Of a DNA stretch of 64,000 nt, positions 1 through 13,800 are shown in pieces. Source of the stretch: Gastrodia elata (taxonomy: Eukaryota > Streptophyta > Magnoliopsida > Asparagales > Orchidaceae); assembly GCA_016760335.1 (NCBI GenBank), contig CM028678.1:5402501-5466500 (forward strand), given 5' to 3'. Position 1 is the first letter of the stretch, and each line of letters opens with the position of its first letter. The notes below the pieces were generated by a model. That model worked only from the letters and a program-made list of their open reading frames with translations, was not told the origin of the DNA and did no database searches. The position numbers were made by a program, and so were the translations under genes.

Positions 1-1150
1 AATTGGTCATGCACCGCCATCGTCTCATCTAGCGAGTTGGGATGGTTAACCTCCAATGCTGCCAACTCCGGTATAGAGGGTGGATCACCCATCCCCTGCA
101 TCGAGAGAACAATATATGCATTACCCCTTCTCGAAGTACATTCCTCAATCGTGTCAACTGATCCTGAAGTTAAAACACAATCTGCAACATACATTGGCGC
201 ATTCACCTCCTACAAAACCGAACTCCTTGCCATCTCATTTGAGAGTGGGGGATCAGCAACTATGTCATTTTCATCATCATTTAATTCAGCCTCACAATTA
301 CCATTATATGATGATTTTCTTCAGGAGTTGCTTGCACCAGAGAATTCTGCAATACAACAACGGTAATCCCATTAACATCCGCCTCTAAAGGCTCGAGAGG
401 CATCCCTTCACTCTCGAGGGCCAAGCCTTTGGCTTTATTTTTTGGTTTGAGATGCAAGTGAAGTTTAAAAAAGCCCGCAGATTCATGACCAATGATATTG
501 TAATTCATACAAAAAAGAAAGCAACTTTTCAAAGCTTATTTTTTGATAATATCCATTAGACTCATCTAGAATCTATTATGTTTTCAAATTATTCATGGTT
601 AAATCTATTTCCACAAGAACCCAAATAACGGATGCTTTAAGTAGATTTGTAGTTGCAAAGTTTATCTTGAGTGGCTTGCCAAAATATAATCCCAAGGAAA
701 AAAGAATAACATGATTTATCAAATGCTTCTTGAGTAAAAGAAAGTTTATCCAAACAAGGACAATAGGGGTTTCACATATTGGGTCAAAAGTAGTGGTCAA
801 TTTCAAGGTTTTCATATGAAAATTGAGGATCAAATATGACCCCCTTGAGAAGAGTTGTGTAACCTTGCTCACTAATAATATTATGAGTATATGCCGATCA
901 ATCAAACCAACGCTATAGGAAGCTGACAGACCCAAATCACTAAAAAACTTTTGAATTGCCATCATAAGAAGCTTGCCATTGTAAAATTTTCCCCTAATAT
1001 GAATTCAAAAGGCTTAGCAAGCATCTCCACTTCATTCTTAGATAAGCTAAGCGCCGGTTTATCTCTCAACATCAAGATAGGTTTGATCTCCACCAGATGT
1101 GAAGAGTTAATCAGCGCATCAAGGAAAGAAATGGGAGAAGAAGTTGAATA
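1..1150 (-). mobile_element. L1-type LINE, ORF1 (gag-like, DUF4283 family) remnant
   Basis: Broken reading frames on the minus strand match plant L1 ORF1 in order. Near 1000-1080 is KPALSLSKNEVEMLAKPF. At 965-576 come IQKFFSDLGLSASYSVGLID, then PIVLVWINF and the SLGLYFGKPLKINFATTNLL segment ending WVLVEIDLT. Near 500 is a decayed zinc knuckle (YNIIGHESAGFFKLH, lacking cysteines), then an acidic low-complexity tail running off the left edge. Several stops and frameshifts make it non-coding today. It lies in the intron downstream of SGR6 exon 20, in sense orientation. Confidence 0.82.
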
Positions 1151-1450
1151 GGAAGAAAGCTTGACATGAAGCTTGAGTAGAGGGTCACATTTGCTCTTAC
1201 ATTTGTTTTTATTTCTCTATCTGATTCTTCCTTTGTGAGAACCTATGAGGAAATTGATAATCATTATTCCTGTTTTTTACAATTTTAGTTTTTTTTTTTA
1301 TTTGGTTTCTTTCTGATTATCATCCAAAATCTGTTTGTACTTATCTTTTCTAAAATATTATCACATATTCCCCTTATATACATATTTATAACTTTTTTTA
1401 AGTTTTAGGTGCTAAGCTAAAAATTTCAAAAAATAAATAAACATGATTAC

Positions 1451-1522
1451 CCGACAAGCTTGGCGAACGCTCAAGTCTTCATCATGAAGATGGAGGAGAA
1501 GACGTGGGAAAGAGGCATGAAC
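1451..1522 (-). CDS. SGR6: SGR6 exon 20 (last one in the window)
   Basis: 72 nt, phase 0/0: VHASFPRLLLHLHDEDLSVR then QACR. Acceptor TTTTTAG, donor GTAATC. The next exon expected from the family is not found in 1-1450, which holds a LINE fragment, so the gene continues left of the window. Confidence 0.92.
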
Positions 1523-4500
1523 CTAAAAAGGGAATCAATTTAAATACAAAATAGAACTAATAATACGAAATAAGGAAATAGTGGCATGTTTGAATAATGA
1601 ATAAAAAAAGCCATTTCTATGATTAATAATACACAAAAAAATGTTCCCAGCAATTCATCATCAACTAATAAGAATAATTAAATGCCTAGTTAGAATAATT
1701 ATGTAGTCCAAACTGATATGTAGAATAAACGATTTGTAAAACGATATAAGAAATACCTGCTCCAGAAAAGCCTGATGATGAATGGTGGTGGTGGCGCAGT
1801 CACTTAAAATCCCATAAGCTGCAAAGGCATTGCAGCGCATATTTGCGTTCATAGAGATCTGTTAACCATTAAAAATAGCAGCCTTTTCATAGAGTGCATT
1901 TAATCAAATAGACAATAAAATTAAGAAGATGATAAGGAATCCAAGGCCATAAAGTTGAAAAATATTTTGGGAACAGAATAATATACTTTTCAAAAAATGA
2001 ATAAAAAGGCATATTGAATTATTAATTTTAACAAGATATTCAATTTTATTCATAAGATTTGATAATCGCACTAATATAACAAAAGAAAATAGATAAATAG
2101 TCACCTGAAGATTTCGAAGTCGTATGGACAAATTTATAAAAACAGGGTCCAAAGAATCTATCGGACATGACTTGAGAACCTGCATGAAGATTGTAAATAC
2201 CAAATCAAACTAAAGAAAGGGGGGCACAAAAACATGCTCTAATGGTATAAGAGAAATTTTAAACGCTCACTTCCAATAAGCTCTGCAAAGCAGTCAGTTG
2301 AACTGATTCATCATGGTCTTCAAGTAAGGCGATGATAACCCCAAGAACTTGTGGAATGTAAAGACACATTTGATGTTCTGGTATCTACAACAATGCCAAA
2401 AAAATTACAATGCGCATCAATGAACTTTAAAAGTAGGAAATCAGAGGAAAGTAAAATTTTAAACTCATCTTACTTCTGATTACAACTACCAGTATATACT
2501 ATATTTTAAAATCTAAAAATAATGCAGGTTTGGTCAACCCAATTAGGGTGTAAACAAGCCAAGCAAAGCTTGAGCTTGAACTCGATCGGATCCAGTTTGA
2601 GCTTTTTATTAATTAAATGAGTTTGAGTTTGAATTTGAGCTAAATTTATTAGCTCAAGGAGGCTCAAGAGCCGATTAATTTATTATTAAAGAAATAAAAT
2701 GATTACAAATTAGAAAAAAACATTGTATCAAATAAATAATTAGAGTTTATGGGATAAATCAGTGAATATTAATCAAAATGTAAAAGTCAGATAAATTATA
2801 ATTATTTTAATATTTATATGGCATCCATTGAATTTTAATATAAATTTCACAAATTTAAATAAGCCAGTCCATGAGCTAACAAGCTGAAGCAAGATTGGCT
2901 CAAGCATGACATGTTAGCACATGAGCTCTACTCATGAGTTAGCTTGACTTAGTTACACCCTTAATTCTAATCTCTTACGATCTGTAATAAGGCACTTGAT
3001 AGTTTGGAATCGCTATTTTGATAGCTTGGAATCTATAGCGATGTACAACAAGTAGCACATCATCAAGATCTAAGAAAAAGAAGAAAGTATATTTTTACCT
3101 TCAGCTGCATGATTATATCTAACCAGATATGAAAAGAGTGAACACTGAACATACTCTTATTGGCCATCCAATTCTTAACCTTCACTTCTTTTCTAATGAG
3201 ATCATAATTATTAGTTATATGTAGTCATGATTTTGTCATTCTAATGTGCTTACTCATGTATTAGTTCCATATTTTCTCATTGATTTTTTTCATATATTAT
3301 GCGCATATACATACGCACAAATTAAAGATCTTTTGAGACCATTCTTGAATAGAGAAAAAATTGAGCTCTTGTACTCATCCAAGGTTATAGGGACAGGTGT
3401 GATTTATAATATATAAAATATTATTATTATTAAACAGAATTTGTTAGGCTATTTTGATTTTGTCCTTTATTCATTAATGCTGTGTAACAAACAACTGCTA
3501 TATAAGCAGACTATTCCCTTTATTCGACAGACAAGAAAATATGCTTCTTCCAGAATATTCACTCGCTCTTTCATTGTTCGATTTTTCATGGTATCAGAGG
3601 TAGGGCTCTTCTCGCCTCGATCTCGTCGATTGGTGAAGACGATCTTTCTCGATTGTCTTGGAAGTGTCATTGCAGTCCTCTGCAACTCCATCCACGACCA
3701 CCTCCGCCTCCACCTCATAGATCTCGGATTTGCTACCTAACTATGATCTATCATCCCCTACTAGTTAAGCTCCACAGCAACAACTATGTCCTATGGAGAT
3801 CTCAATTCTTGTCGATCTTTCATACTTGTTGCCTCATGCGCTTTCTGGATGGCTCATAACCTACGTTATCGTCTCTTCTTCCGGGCAGCAATAAACCAAG
3901 CCCCGAGTATTTTTTCTGGTTCAGACAGGATCAAATGATCATTAGTTGGCTTATTTCCACTCTAACTGTGAAAATCTTCGCCCAAGTGGTTGGCTAAGGC
4001 TCTGCTGCCTCAATGTGGAATGCTTTGGCTAGGACATTTGCATCCACCTCTCAGATCCACCTCCAACAGCTCGAGTTTCAACTTCAAAGTCTCAAGAAAA
4101 GCCATATATAGATGTCAAAATTCATTCAAAAAGCAAAATACCTAGCCCTAAGAATTGCCAACTCTCCGATCACAGATCAACAACTTGTTTGAATCTCCTT
4201 ACCGATCTTGGTTTAGAATATGCCTCTTTGGCGGCCACAATTACAACAAGAATTGATCCCAATACCCTAGACGAGTTCACATGTATTCTCATAAATCACG
4301 ACCTAATGTATTCTGAATTTCACGCTCCAGCACAAACGTCTATGCCTCTTGCAAATGCCACTGAGATTTAGCCCCCTCGCCAGCATTCGACAAATCAGGA
4401 CAATTCGTCACTTCGGCCCAGAGGAAGGGGCTACTGAGGCCATGGCCGCGAAAATAAGAGAGGTCGTATGTAAGTTATTTTCCAACTATGCAACCGCTCA

Positions 4501-4786
4501 AAACAACTTGCCATTAATTGCTATCACTGCAGAACTTCGCTCAGTACCCAGCAGCTCGCCCACCACCTATTCCACCTGCTCATCCAATATCTTCCTCGCT
4601 ACAGCTGTAACGACCCTTGGTCGCTACTAAGAAAGACGTTAACATCCCCGTTAAATCCTAAATGTTCATTAAATACCCGCTATAGTTTATTTTGCATTAT
4701 TCCCCGTGAATTTCGTTTTACATCGGCATTCCGCCAATCTTGATTCACACTATAATCCATTTTATTCTTTAACCTTAGTTTAAGTG

Positions 4787-4839
<53 letters not shown>

Positions 4840-7800
4840 ATGTATGTATAATGGAAAGTAACGTAAAGGAATGAGAAGGCCGAGAGAAAGCAGATATTTT
4901 TCTGTTGCTGTATCGAAGGAGGGAGGTCTCCATTGGGTGCGATTCCTCCTGCGGAAGAGGCGTATCGCTTCAACAAGTTTGATGGAGCGTATTTAGGCAA
5001 AGGAAGCTTACGACACCTGAGCTTAAGCTGATCAAAACCCCTTGCCACTCGGTGACACTCCTGTCATTCCCTGTAAGCTCCCTTCTTAGCCAACGAAGCT
5101 AGCCGCAACCTCGGGAGTCTACGACGCAAGTGAGGACGAGTTGTACCCTCTTCGACGCCTTCGAAATCCTTCGACAGCTCTTCCACCATTCAACAACCTT
5201 GACGTGAACCCTGACGCATTCCAGCTTCCCTCCTGACTCCTTCCGACGACTGTGGAAACAGAAGAGGGGATTGCAGCTCGTGAGTAGATTCAGCGGCCCA
5301 ATTCCCTTTGTTCGATCTCTGTTTAGCATCCCTGAGCCATCTCTTGATTCCTAGAAATCGATCTGATCATATAAGGTATGAAAAATCTTGTTCCAATTGT
5401 TGAGATGTACTTATTAGAAGTCTTAAATCTGTATTTGAGAAACAAAAATTTGCATTAAGAACTTTTCAAATCACCTTTAGGATATATAGAGTAGTTTGCA
5501 AGATTTATAATTGATAGCTAATGTTCAGAAATTTATTGGAACTTGTATGATGCATTTGAAATTTCTAGTTACTCTTAATCACTTTAGATCATCCCAAATA
5601 TTGAAACCAAAAGTAATTTGGAAGCTCATAATAATCTAGTACCACCATATTAATAATCTAGAGATCATTTGTTGTCATTGTTAATTTTCCCGTGGTCTCC
5701 ATTTGTATACTAAATCTGATCTATGCCTCTCGCAACATGATGTAATTTGCTACACCGACCAATATTTATTTTAGTCAAGAAAATCTAGAAACTTCTATAA
5801 ATATGCTTGCAAATGATACTCTGAGCTAATAAATTCCTTTGTACCTTGGTATGACAAATTCAGAAGAAGAATCTCACAATTTATTGTTGTAATGATGTTA
5901 AACTTGAGTTCATAAATTTAGGAGAATTACCATAAGGTTGAGCAATCTTATCAATGGACTGAACCCATACATTAGTAATTCTTCCAAATAAACCTTTCAT
6001 TGCTGCCTTAATATCTCTGCACAAATTATTATTTGCTACATTTCTAGCCAAATTTTGAAACCTGAAAGTTTATCCGAAACTGAATTTACCGTTTAAGCTA
6101 ATCATAGAATAATGGCATAACCCAAAATTTTAAGTATATTAAATGTTCTGAAATCTAAATTGGCCACTTTAGCGATTTCGATTTTATGCTTCCATCAGTA
6201 TACCCTGTAGTACTTAGGACAAATCCTGTTGCAACTTGTAGAGGTATGTCTTTAAGATTATTGGTAATTAGAATGATAGCATTAATAAACGCTCTGGGCT
6301 GTTCCAACTTCGGTTTAAACCTAAATATGTTAATATATACGTCATTTTCTGTCCGAGAAAGTGTGGTAGTCGATCGTTTTAACAAATTCAATGAGGTTTT
6401 GATCTAGCCCAGCAAAGTATATTGAGATAAGCAGATCTGAATCTATTCAAAATTCAGATCTGCTATGTAGATTGGTATATAGCTTAATTATGAATTTTAT
6501 AATGACTCAAGTGATTCAACCTTGCTAATTGGTAAGAGAAGATCCTACACCTTGATGTTTATATAAAATGAAAATGCACTTAATTAACCTACTTGATCTA
6601 ATCTTGCAAGAAAACATTATAGAATGCTACCCTATAAACAAATGAATGGAAATGCAATCTGTAAGTAAATATGTGAATTAATCCCACTTGCTTGGTTTCA
6701 CACTTTCAAAGACACATCAGCCTTGTGAGTAGAATCACTGTCGAAGCAAAGGTACATAGATATTACTATTTGCACTTAAATTTCTTTATTGCTGCTTAGC
6801 TTTGCTTTGAGCTATATCCCTGTTGATGTTGGAAGAAATACTTATTTACTGCCAGAATAATATCATATAATGGAATGTATTTGTTATGACTTGTAAAAAT
6901 TTGCAAGGGTTCCGAAATGGTGGATGATTTATGTTAGGGATGGGGCTAGTCCATTGAAAGTTATATGGGTGTCATCTAGAGCCTTTGAGGGGGCCTAGGT
7001 GATGAACATGTATTATTGAACCCAACCTCGAGGTTCTGGATTTTCCTAACATAACTGCTAACGTTGCTTCATGAAACAAGACACTTATATATTTATGAAA
7101 GTTCATATATTTTAATGAGATGGCAGGTGACATAATTATGGCAGGAAAAATATTTTATTTGCAAAAAAATTTCAAACTTAATTATGCTCTAAAACTTTGA
7201 CTTCTTGCAATATTATTATCTGCTTTCGCTTGCGACTTTTGCTAAGTGTAATATTTAGTATCTCTTGTATTTAGGATGTGCACTAATGCATTATTCTAAT
7301 AATGCTAGACCAGGTACAGTTGGAAGAGGTTGAAATAGCCTAAAAATATCTAAGGAAATCGTGGTGCAGAACTGACGCATTAAGCTTTCGTTTTTATCCA
7401 TTTAAGAAATAAACTTTTATTTATGTATGCTATTAACTTGTAATGAATCTGGATAATATATTCTTTAAATTGAATGAATAACAATCTTATATATTTTTTG
7501 AAATCCTTATCTGAAGCTTTTTATTATTTAGAGCAGAACTCAATATAGAAATTTATAAGATGGATTAATTCTAATTCAATATATATATATATATATATAT
7601 TTATACATAGGATTACCACATTATTCTTACTTTAATATGTATATGATTGCATAAGTGTAGCAAAATCCTTTTAATTAAAATTATACAACATCATCCATTA
7701 ATGATATATTCTTTTAGTTAAATAAAAAAGAAAAAAAAAACTATATTTAAATTTATAAATAAAATTAAATATCACTTTTCTTTATATGAAAAAAGTAAAT

Positions 7801-10800
7801 TATAAATGTCTTTTCCTAAATTTAAATGTCACGTAGATAATTATATGAATGTATATTAAGAATGTTATGCAAATAACTAATTTCAACCAAGTAATAATAC
7901 CGTTAGATTTTTAAAATCCAAAAGCCACTATTATTTTATCTAATTTGATCAAGTGATTATTTCATATGATTCAAAAAATAAATAAATAAAACTAATATCT
8001 GCTTAAAATATTTTAATCATTCTCATTTTACTTATAAATTTCTCTTAAAAGTCCCATTAGAGCTATAACGAATTCGATTATTAAAACATGGATCCAATTT
8101 AAGAGTTTATCTATTAAACAGATGGAGATAATGAAGCTAGAACTAGTTTGATCCCGTCAAACTAGTTTGATCCCAAACCAACCGAGTGAGACACAGGTTC
8201 GGCCAAGACCAAGCCCAAACTGAGATTAAATTAGGCTTAGCCACTTAACGAAATGACCCAATTTTGCTACTGATGAATTCCTCCATTTAAGCCTATCACA
8301 AGGTCACTTTAACTGAAATTTGGTGACTTGCATAAGCTAATTTTATAGAGTTCAAATTTACATTTTTAAGCCATATTTTGTAAATTAGGTAGCCAATTCA
8401 GATCAAATTTCCCTTAATTCTAATCTAAGGATATTCCCTCATGTAACAAACAAGATTTTGATATATTTGAGGTCAAATTTAGTACCTCTTAATCTCCATC
8501 ATCTAAACCATCCATAGAAAAATCATCACCATTGGGAGCTATCCTAGTGCCATTTAAACCCCTCCACTTGTTCATAATGGATGCTGGAATATTTTCCTCT
8601 CCTCTTTTTTACACCTCTTCTTTAAACTTGAAAAGTTCCATCCAAAACCTTCCCAAATGCCTAAGGAGCATCATTGGAGTATCAAACCATTCGAGATCAA
8701 CCATCAAATCACAAATGTACCCCTCTCCAACATTTTCTATGCATGTAGATTAAATTGAAAATCAAAGTCATGTGAGATAGTTTAGACTTGATTTAGATCC
8801 TCCTATGGAGCAATTCTAAGTCAAGATTAATTCTCATATAACCAACACAGGTTGCACTTCTCTCCATTCTCCATCTGTTATTTTACTCTACGCAATGTTC
8901 TCCATGTTCCTCACCTTACTAAGCATGTCCTTTCTGTTAACCAATTTACTTTGGATAATAACGTTTTCATTGAGTTTCACATATTTTTTGTGTCATCAAG
9001 GATACCCATATCAAGGAGGAGATTCTGCGGGGCATGCTTTCTAATGGAATGTGCATCTTTCCATCAGTTTTGACCCCTACTGCTTCTTACAACAATCTCA
9101 ATGTATTTCACCTTTGGCATCAACGTCTTAGCCATACATCCGTCGACAAACTCAAAAAATTTCCTCTTTGTTGCATTTTAGTTGTTCTTTTGATTTTATT
9201 TGTGCACTAATTGTCCTATGGCAAGGCAACACAGAATCCCTTTGCCTCTTTCATTTACTACACATACAAAAACTTTACAGTTAATTGTTTCTTACATATG
9301 GGGTCTAACTCCTATGGTGTCCACCTCTGGCCATCGATTTTACATTACATTTATTGATGCTTATTCAAATTTTACATGGCTATATCCATTATGTCACAAT
9401 TGAGATGCGTCTGATATTTTCATTTCTTTGAAACATTTAGTTGAAATATGTGTGGTGCTAAAATTATAACATTTCAATTGGATGGCAAGGGAGAGTATAG
9501 AAAATTTACTAAGCTGCTCCAACAATTTGGCATTCAACATATTCCATCTGTTCCTTATACTCCCTCCCAAAATGAGAAAACCAAAAGGAAACATCGGCAC
9601 ATAGTTGAAACAGGTTGTGCTCTTATGTTTCATGAATCTCTTCCTCATAATTTTTGGATGCATGCCTTTCAAATCACTTGCTATCTCAAAAACCGGATGT
9701 CAATGGTGAAACTTGCTAATAAATCCCCATTTGAAGTTTTGTATAAAAATTGCCGGATTATCACTTAAAACATTTTCTGTGGCTCCAACCTTATTCTCAC
9801 AACAAATTAGAACCTCGCTCGGTCCTTTGCGTGTTTCTCAGATATTGCGGGCAACATAAAGCATATTTTTGCTATCATATTGACAGTGCTCGAACATTTG
9901 TTTTTCGCTGTGTTATACATTTGTAGAATCCAGTCTTTCCCTTTCAAGGGCAACAGCAACAATCATGCATTAATCCGCCTAGTCCAATTTTGCCTACAGA
10001 ACTTATCATACCAATACAGAATTCCCCTATGGTAGCTCATCCTGCCACTGACACAGCGGTCCAAGGAATGTCATAGTAAGCAGTCTGCCCTAGTCACTCT
10101 ACGCCAAACAGCTCCAGCCTTCAAAACACTGCAACTACAGCTCCTACTCCTCCCAGTCAGCCACTCTACAGCTCCTACTCCTCCCAGTCAGGCACTCGAA
10201 CCTCCTTCAGCAATTCCAACATGTCATGGTAACACTCATTCGATGCTAACTCCCTTGAAAATGATTAACCTCAAACCAAAAGTCTTTACTGTTATGCAAA
10301 TTGACACTACTGCTCTTACTACATTCAAACAAGCTAGCAAACATTTACATTGGATGGCAGTTATGAATAAGGAGTAACATGTTTACTCAAAAATAACACT
10401 TGGAGCCTTGTTCCAAAACCCTCGCATGCTAGTGTAGTAGATTGTAAATGGTTATTCAAAATCAAGCACAATTCCGACCAACATTATAAAGCTCGCTTAG
10501 TTGCGAGGGGTTTCACACAATTAGAAGGTTTAGATTACAATGAAACGTTTAGCCCAGTTGTAAAGTCGGATACTATTCGCATTATTTCTCTTGACATTTC
10601 TCATCAATGGTCTGTACAGCAGCTTGATTTTGATAATGCTTTTCTCAAAGATGACTTGAGAGACGATATCTATGACACAATCCCCTAGGTTCATTCACCC
10701 TTCCACTCCAAATCAGTGTAAACAACACAGCTCTATGGGTCTCTGACAATCCCCAAGAGCATGATACCAAAAGTTATACGATGCACTAAAAAGTTTGGCT

Positions 10801-13800
10801 TTAGTAATGCTAATAATGATTCCTTGTTCATTTTCTACCGGAACAATGACATACTGCGGCTCTTATAATATTTTGATGATGTTCTTTTAACTGGAAACAA
10901 TTCAGCTCTTATACAGGAACTTATCACTTTTTGGCTGCTTCATTTTCCATTAAAGGTCTCGAACAAGCTGACATGTTCCTCAATATCAAGTGATCCTTCA
11001 GTCCTGAAAACAACAGTACTATATTGCCGAGCTCCTGCACAGTACAAACATGGCTCATTCAACTTCAGCCTAATTATTGCAGTGGCCAAAAACGGCAATG
11101 CAGGCACTATATCACAGTAGTTTTCCGATCCCACCTATCAAAGTGCTGTTGGCACCTGCAATATCTTCAACATATAAGATCGGATATGACATACAGTGTC
11201 AACAGAGTTTGCCGCTACAAGCACAATCCAACCGATGAGAACTAGCAAGCGGTCAAGTGTATACCACGCTACATCCGCAGCACGTCCAATTATATTATCT
11301 CCTTGGCACCCATTTCAAAAATTCAAGATCACTATATTCAGTGACGTCGAATAAGCCGGAAGCGAGGACGACCAGAATTCACGTTTGATTATTACATCTT
11401 TTTGGGTAACAACCTTATTTCCTGGTCCTACAAGAAACAATCAACCGTTGACCATTCTAGCACAGAGGCCAAATACAAAGCCATTGTGAATTATACTAGT
11501 AAAGACTTATGGATTAAGTCTTTACTCTCCGAACTGGGCGCCACCCTATCCATGTCGCCAATCATACCCAGCGGAAATCTGAGCTCAATCTACCTTACCT
11601 CAAAGCCAATCCTCCGTATGCGAATGAAGCATGTGGCAATAGATTACCACTTCGTCAAGGATCTTTTTCAAAACCAAGCTCTTCCCATCAAACACATTCC
11701 CTCGGATGAGCAATTGGTGGACATTCTAATGAAAGCTCTTTCGATCAAGGCATTTCAGAACATTTCATTAAGGAGCATTTGCCCTAGGCTGATGACCTTG
11801 CAAGGGAGTAATAAATAAATAAGATATTATTATTATTAAACTGAATTTGTTAGGCTGTTTTGATTTTGTCCTTTATGCGTATATGTCGTGTAACAAACCA
11901 CCGGTATATAAGCGGACTATTTCCTATATTTGAAAAACAAGAGAAATTGCTTCTTCCCGAATCTTCTATCGTTTTTTTACTATTCAACTTTTTAGTTTAA
12001 AAGCTAATCATCTTCTACTAAAATAAGGACAAAATTACGGTCAGGCAAAGAATCAGGATCATCTTTCTTAGAAACTAACTATGGAGATCATCCCCTTCCT
12101 CCCTTATTCCCCTACCTCTCTATTGATATCATCTCTTCCTCTTTTTCTTCTCTTAAGTACCCTCCTTCCTTCCTTTTTCCTTCATCTCTCCCTCATCTCC
12201 TACTTTGCTCCTGTTTTCTCCAAGTAGCAAGCAGCACCCAGTATATTTCTTTCACTCATACCCTCTAAACCATGCTGAAGCAGCAAGTTGCAACACTCAA
12301 ATTTACCCTTAACGCACCTTAGTCATTCTTATACAGCACCTCCAGCTCTCCTTTCCTAAACCTAGAATAACCACCCTTCTTTTTGGTTCGAAAGAGCCAA
12401 TGACCTTTTTTTTGCCGGACAGGTTCATCCCCTCCAACTAGCCCACCCAAACTAACAGCACTCAATTAAAGGTATATACAGATTATTAATCCCATAATAT
12501 CTATATGTTTCTTATAATTATTAATTTACAATTGTATTTTATATTCACTATAATTTAATATATAACTAAATTATATTATTTAGATACTTATTTAAGTTGA
12601 TTTGTTTGAAGAAATAAGTGCAAGTAACTCCTTTAATCTGAATGAAACTTCATGAGTCCATTCATAGGGAAACAACACTTGTCTTATGCCATTTTCTCTC
12701 TATCAGGTGAATTGCAGACAATATAACGGAGATTATCAATAAAAAAACCTACTCTAATGAATGCTATTGACAATACAATTGGAGATTTCTCATATGAAAA
12801 AATGCTATGATTCCCCAAATTATCCTAAATTTTTCTCAAATTTAAGAAAAAAAAAAATTCAAAATAGGAGAGACAAATATGGGTCCCATGCACATGTGAA
12901 TTGCACCAATCCAATTTTGCCATGTGTCAAAATTAAGAGTTTTTAGAGATAGTTTGGGGCACTGTACCGCAACTCTTACCATGATGTTTTGCTTTAATAA
13001 TACAGTTACATAGTACAAACAGAGAAAAAAACCATCTGGTAACACTTACTGAGTGATGACAACAGCAACTGTAAAAAACAAAAATCAGGAAAAGAATCCA
13101 CAAAAAAGTAAATACATAATAACAATGAATAAAAAATGCGCCAAATAAGTATTCAAGAGACAAAAATGAAATTTCAATCATCTACACATTCAAGGCACTA
13201 TAAAACCTTAAGAACATAAACCTGGACAAGTCCTCGCAAGCACAGCCTTCTCACAACTGGTGATTCATCTGATACATGCAAACACATTCCCTCCACAAGC
13301 TGTTCTAGTAAGGAGGGGACTCCATCGCTGCAAATACAAATACAGAAATTTAAGAAAAATCACCTTAGGCAATATACATTGCTTGTGCAGAGAAAAAACA
13401 CTTTTTTAATCAAACCTTTAAGAAGAATGAAATTTGCTGGAGCAAAAGGCCAGAAGCAATTGAATAACTTTGTAACTCTTGAAACTAGTTTCTACAAGTA
13501 AATGCATCAGAACCTTTAAATTGCCATTTACAGATTGGGATCAGTTTAAGCAAAATATGGCAATACAAGGGTGAAGAAAGCAAGACTTTTCAGAAGGAAT
13601 GACACATTCTATTGCACTGGTAGTTGATGCAAGCCCCTCACTAAAATTACTTAAAACCCAAATTCGAACGTTTACCTAACTTTCGAGCCAATTCCGCCGA
13701 CTTTCAAAAATTTACAATTTTCCCATGATGGGTCATTTTGTAAAATCAGAAATTAGGCGTCCGAATGTTAAAATATTTTGAAAACTCCGGAAGCCCCTCA

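Larger units (their letters stand above)
4606..8825 (+). mobile_element. Unclassified block inserted in Copia-1, starts like a Gypsy LTR
   Basis: Begins TGTAACGACCCTTGGTCGCT, the style of start seen in plant Gypsy LTRs, exactly where Copia gag homology stops. A leader richer in GC (4860-5340) follows, as in such LTRs. The remaining 3.4 kb is AT-rich without recognisable coding sequence. The right limit is set only by the resumption of Copia homology near 8830. No second LTR, primer site or 5-bp target duplication was found, and about 100 codons of Copia protease are missing. This is an insertion plus deletion or a composite; the class is uncertain. Confidence 0.45.
3415..11994 (+). mobile_element. 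Copia-1, decayed Ty1/Copia LTR retrotransposon with nested insertion
   Basis: Short LTRs at both ends, a tRNA-Met-type primer site after the 5' LTR, and gag, integrase, reverse transcriptase and RNase H remnants in Copia order. All coding parts have stops or frameshifts. The gag-protease interval is replaced by a foreign block of about 4.2 kb (4606-8825). The element lies antisense to SGR6. Clear target duplications were not found, so the outer limits are good to a few bases only. Confidence 0.85.

Noticed and set aside
3441..3740. Open frame of 99 codons over the Copia-1 5' LTR
   Set aside because: It crosses LTR, primer site and leader; the real gag begins at 3744 in another context.
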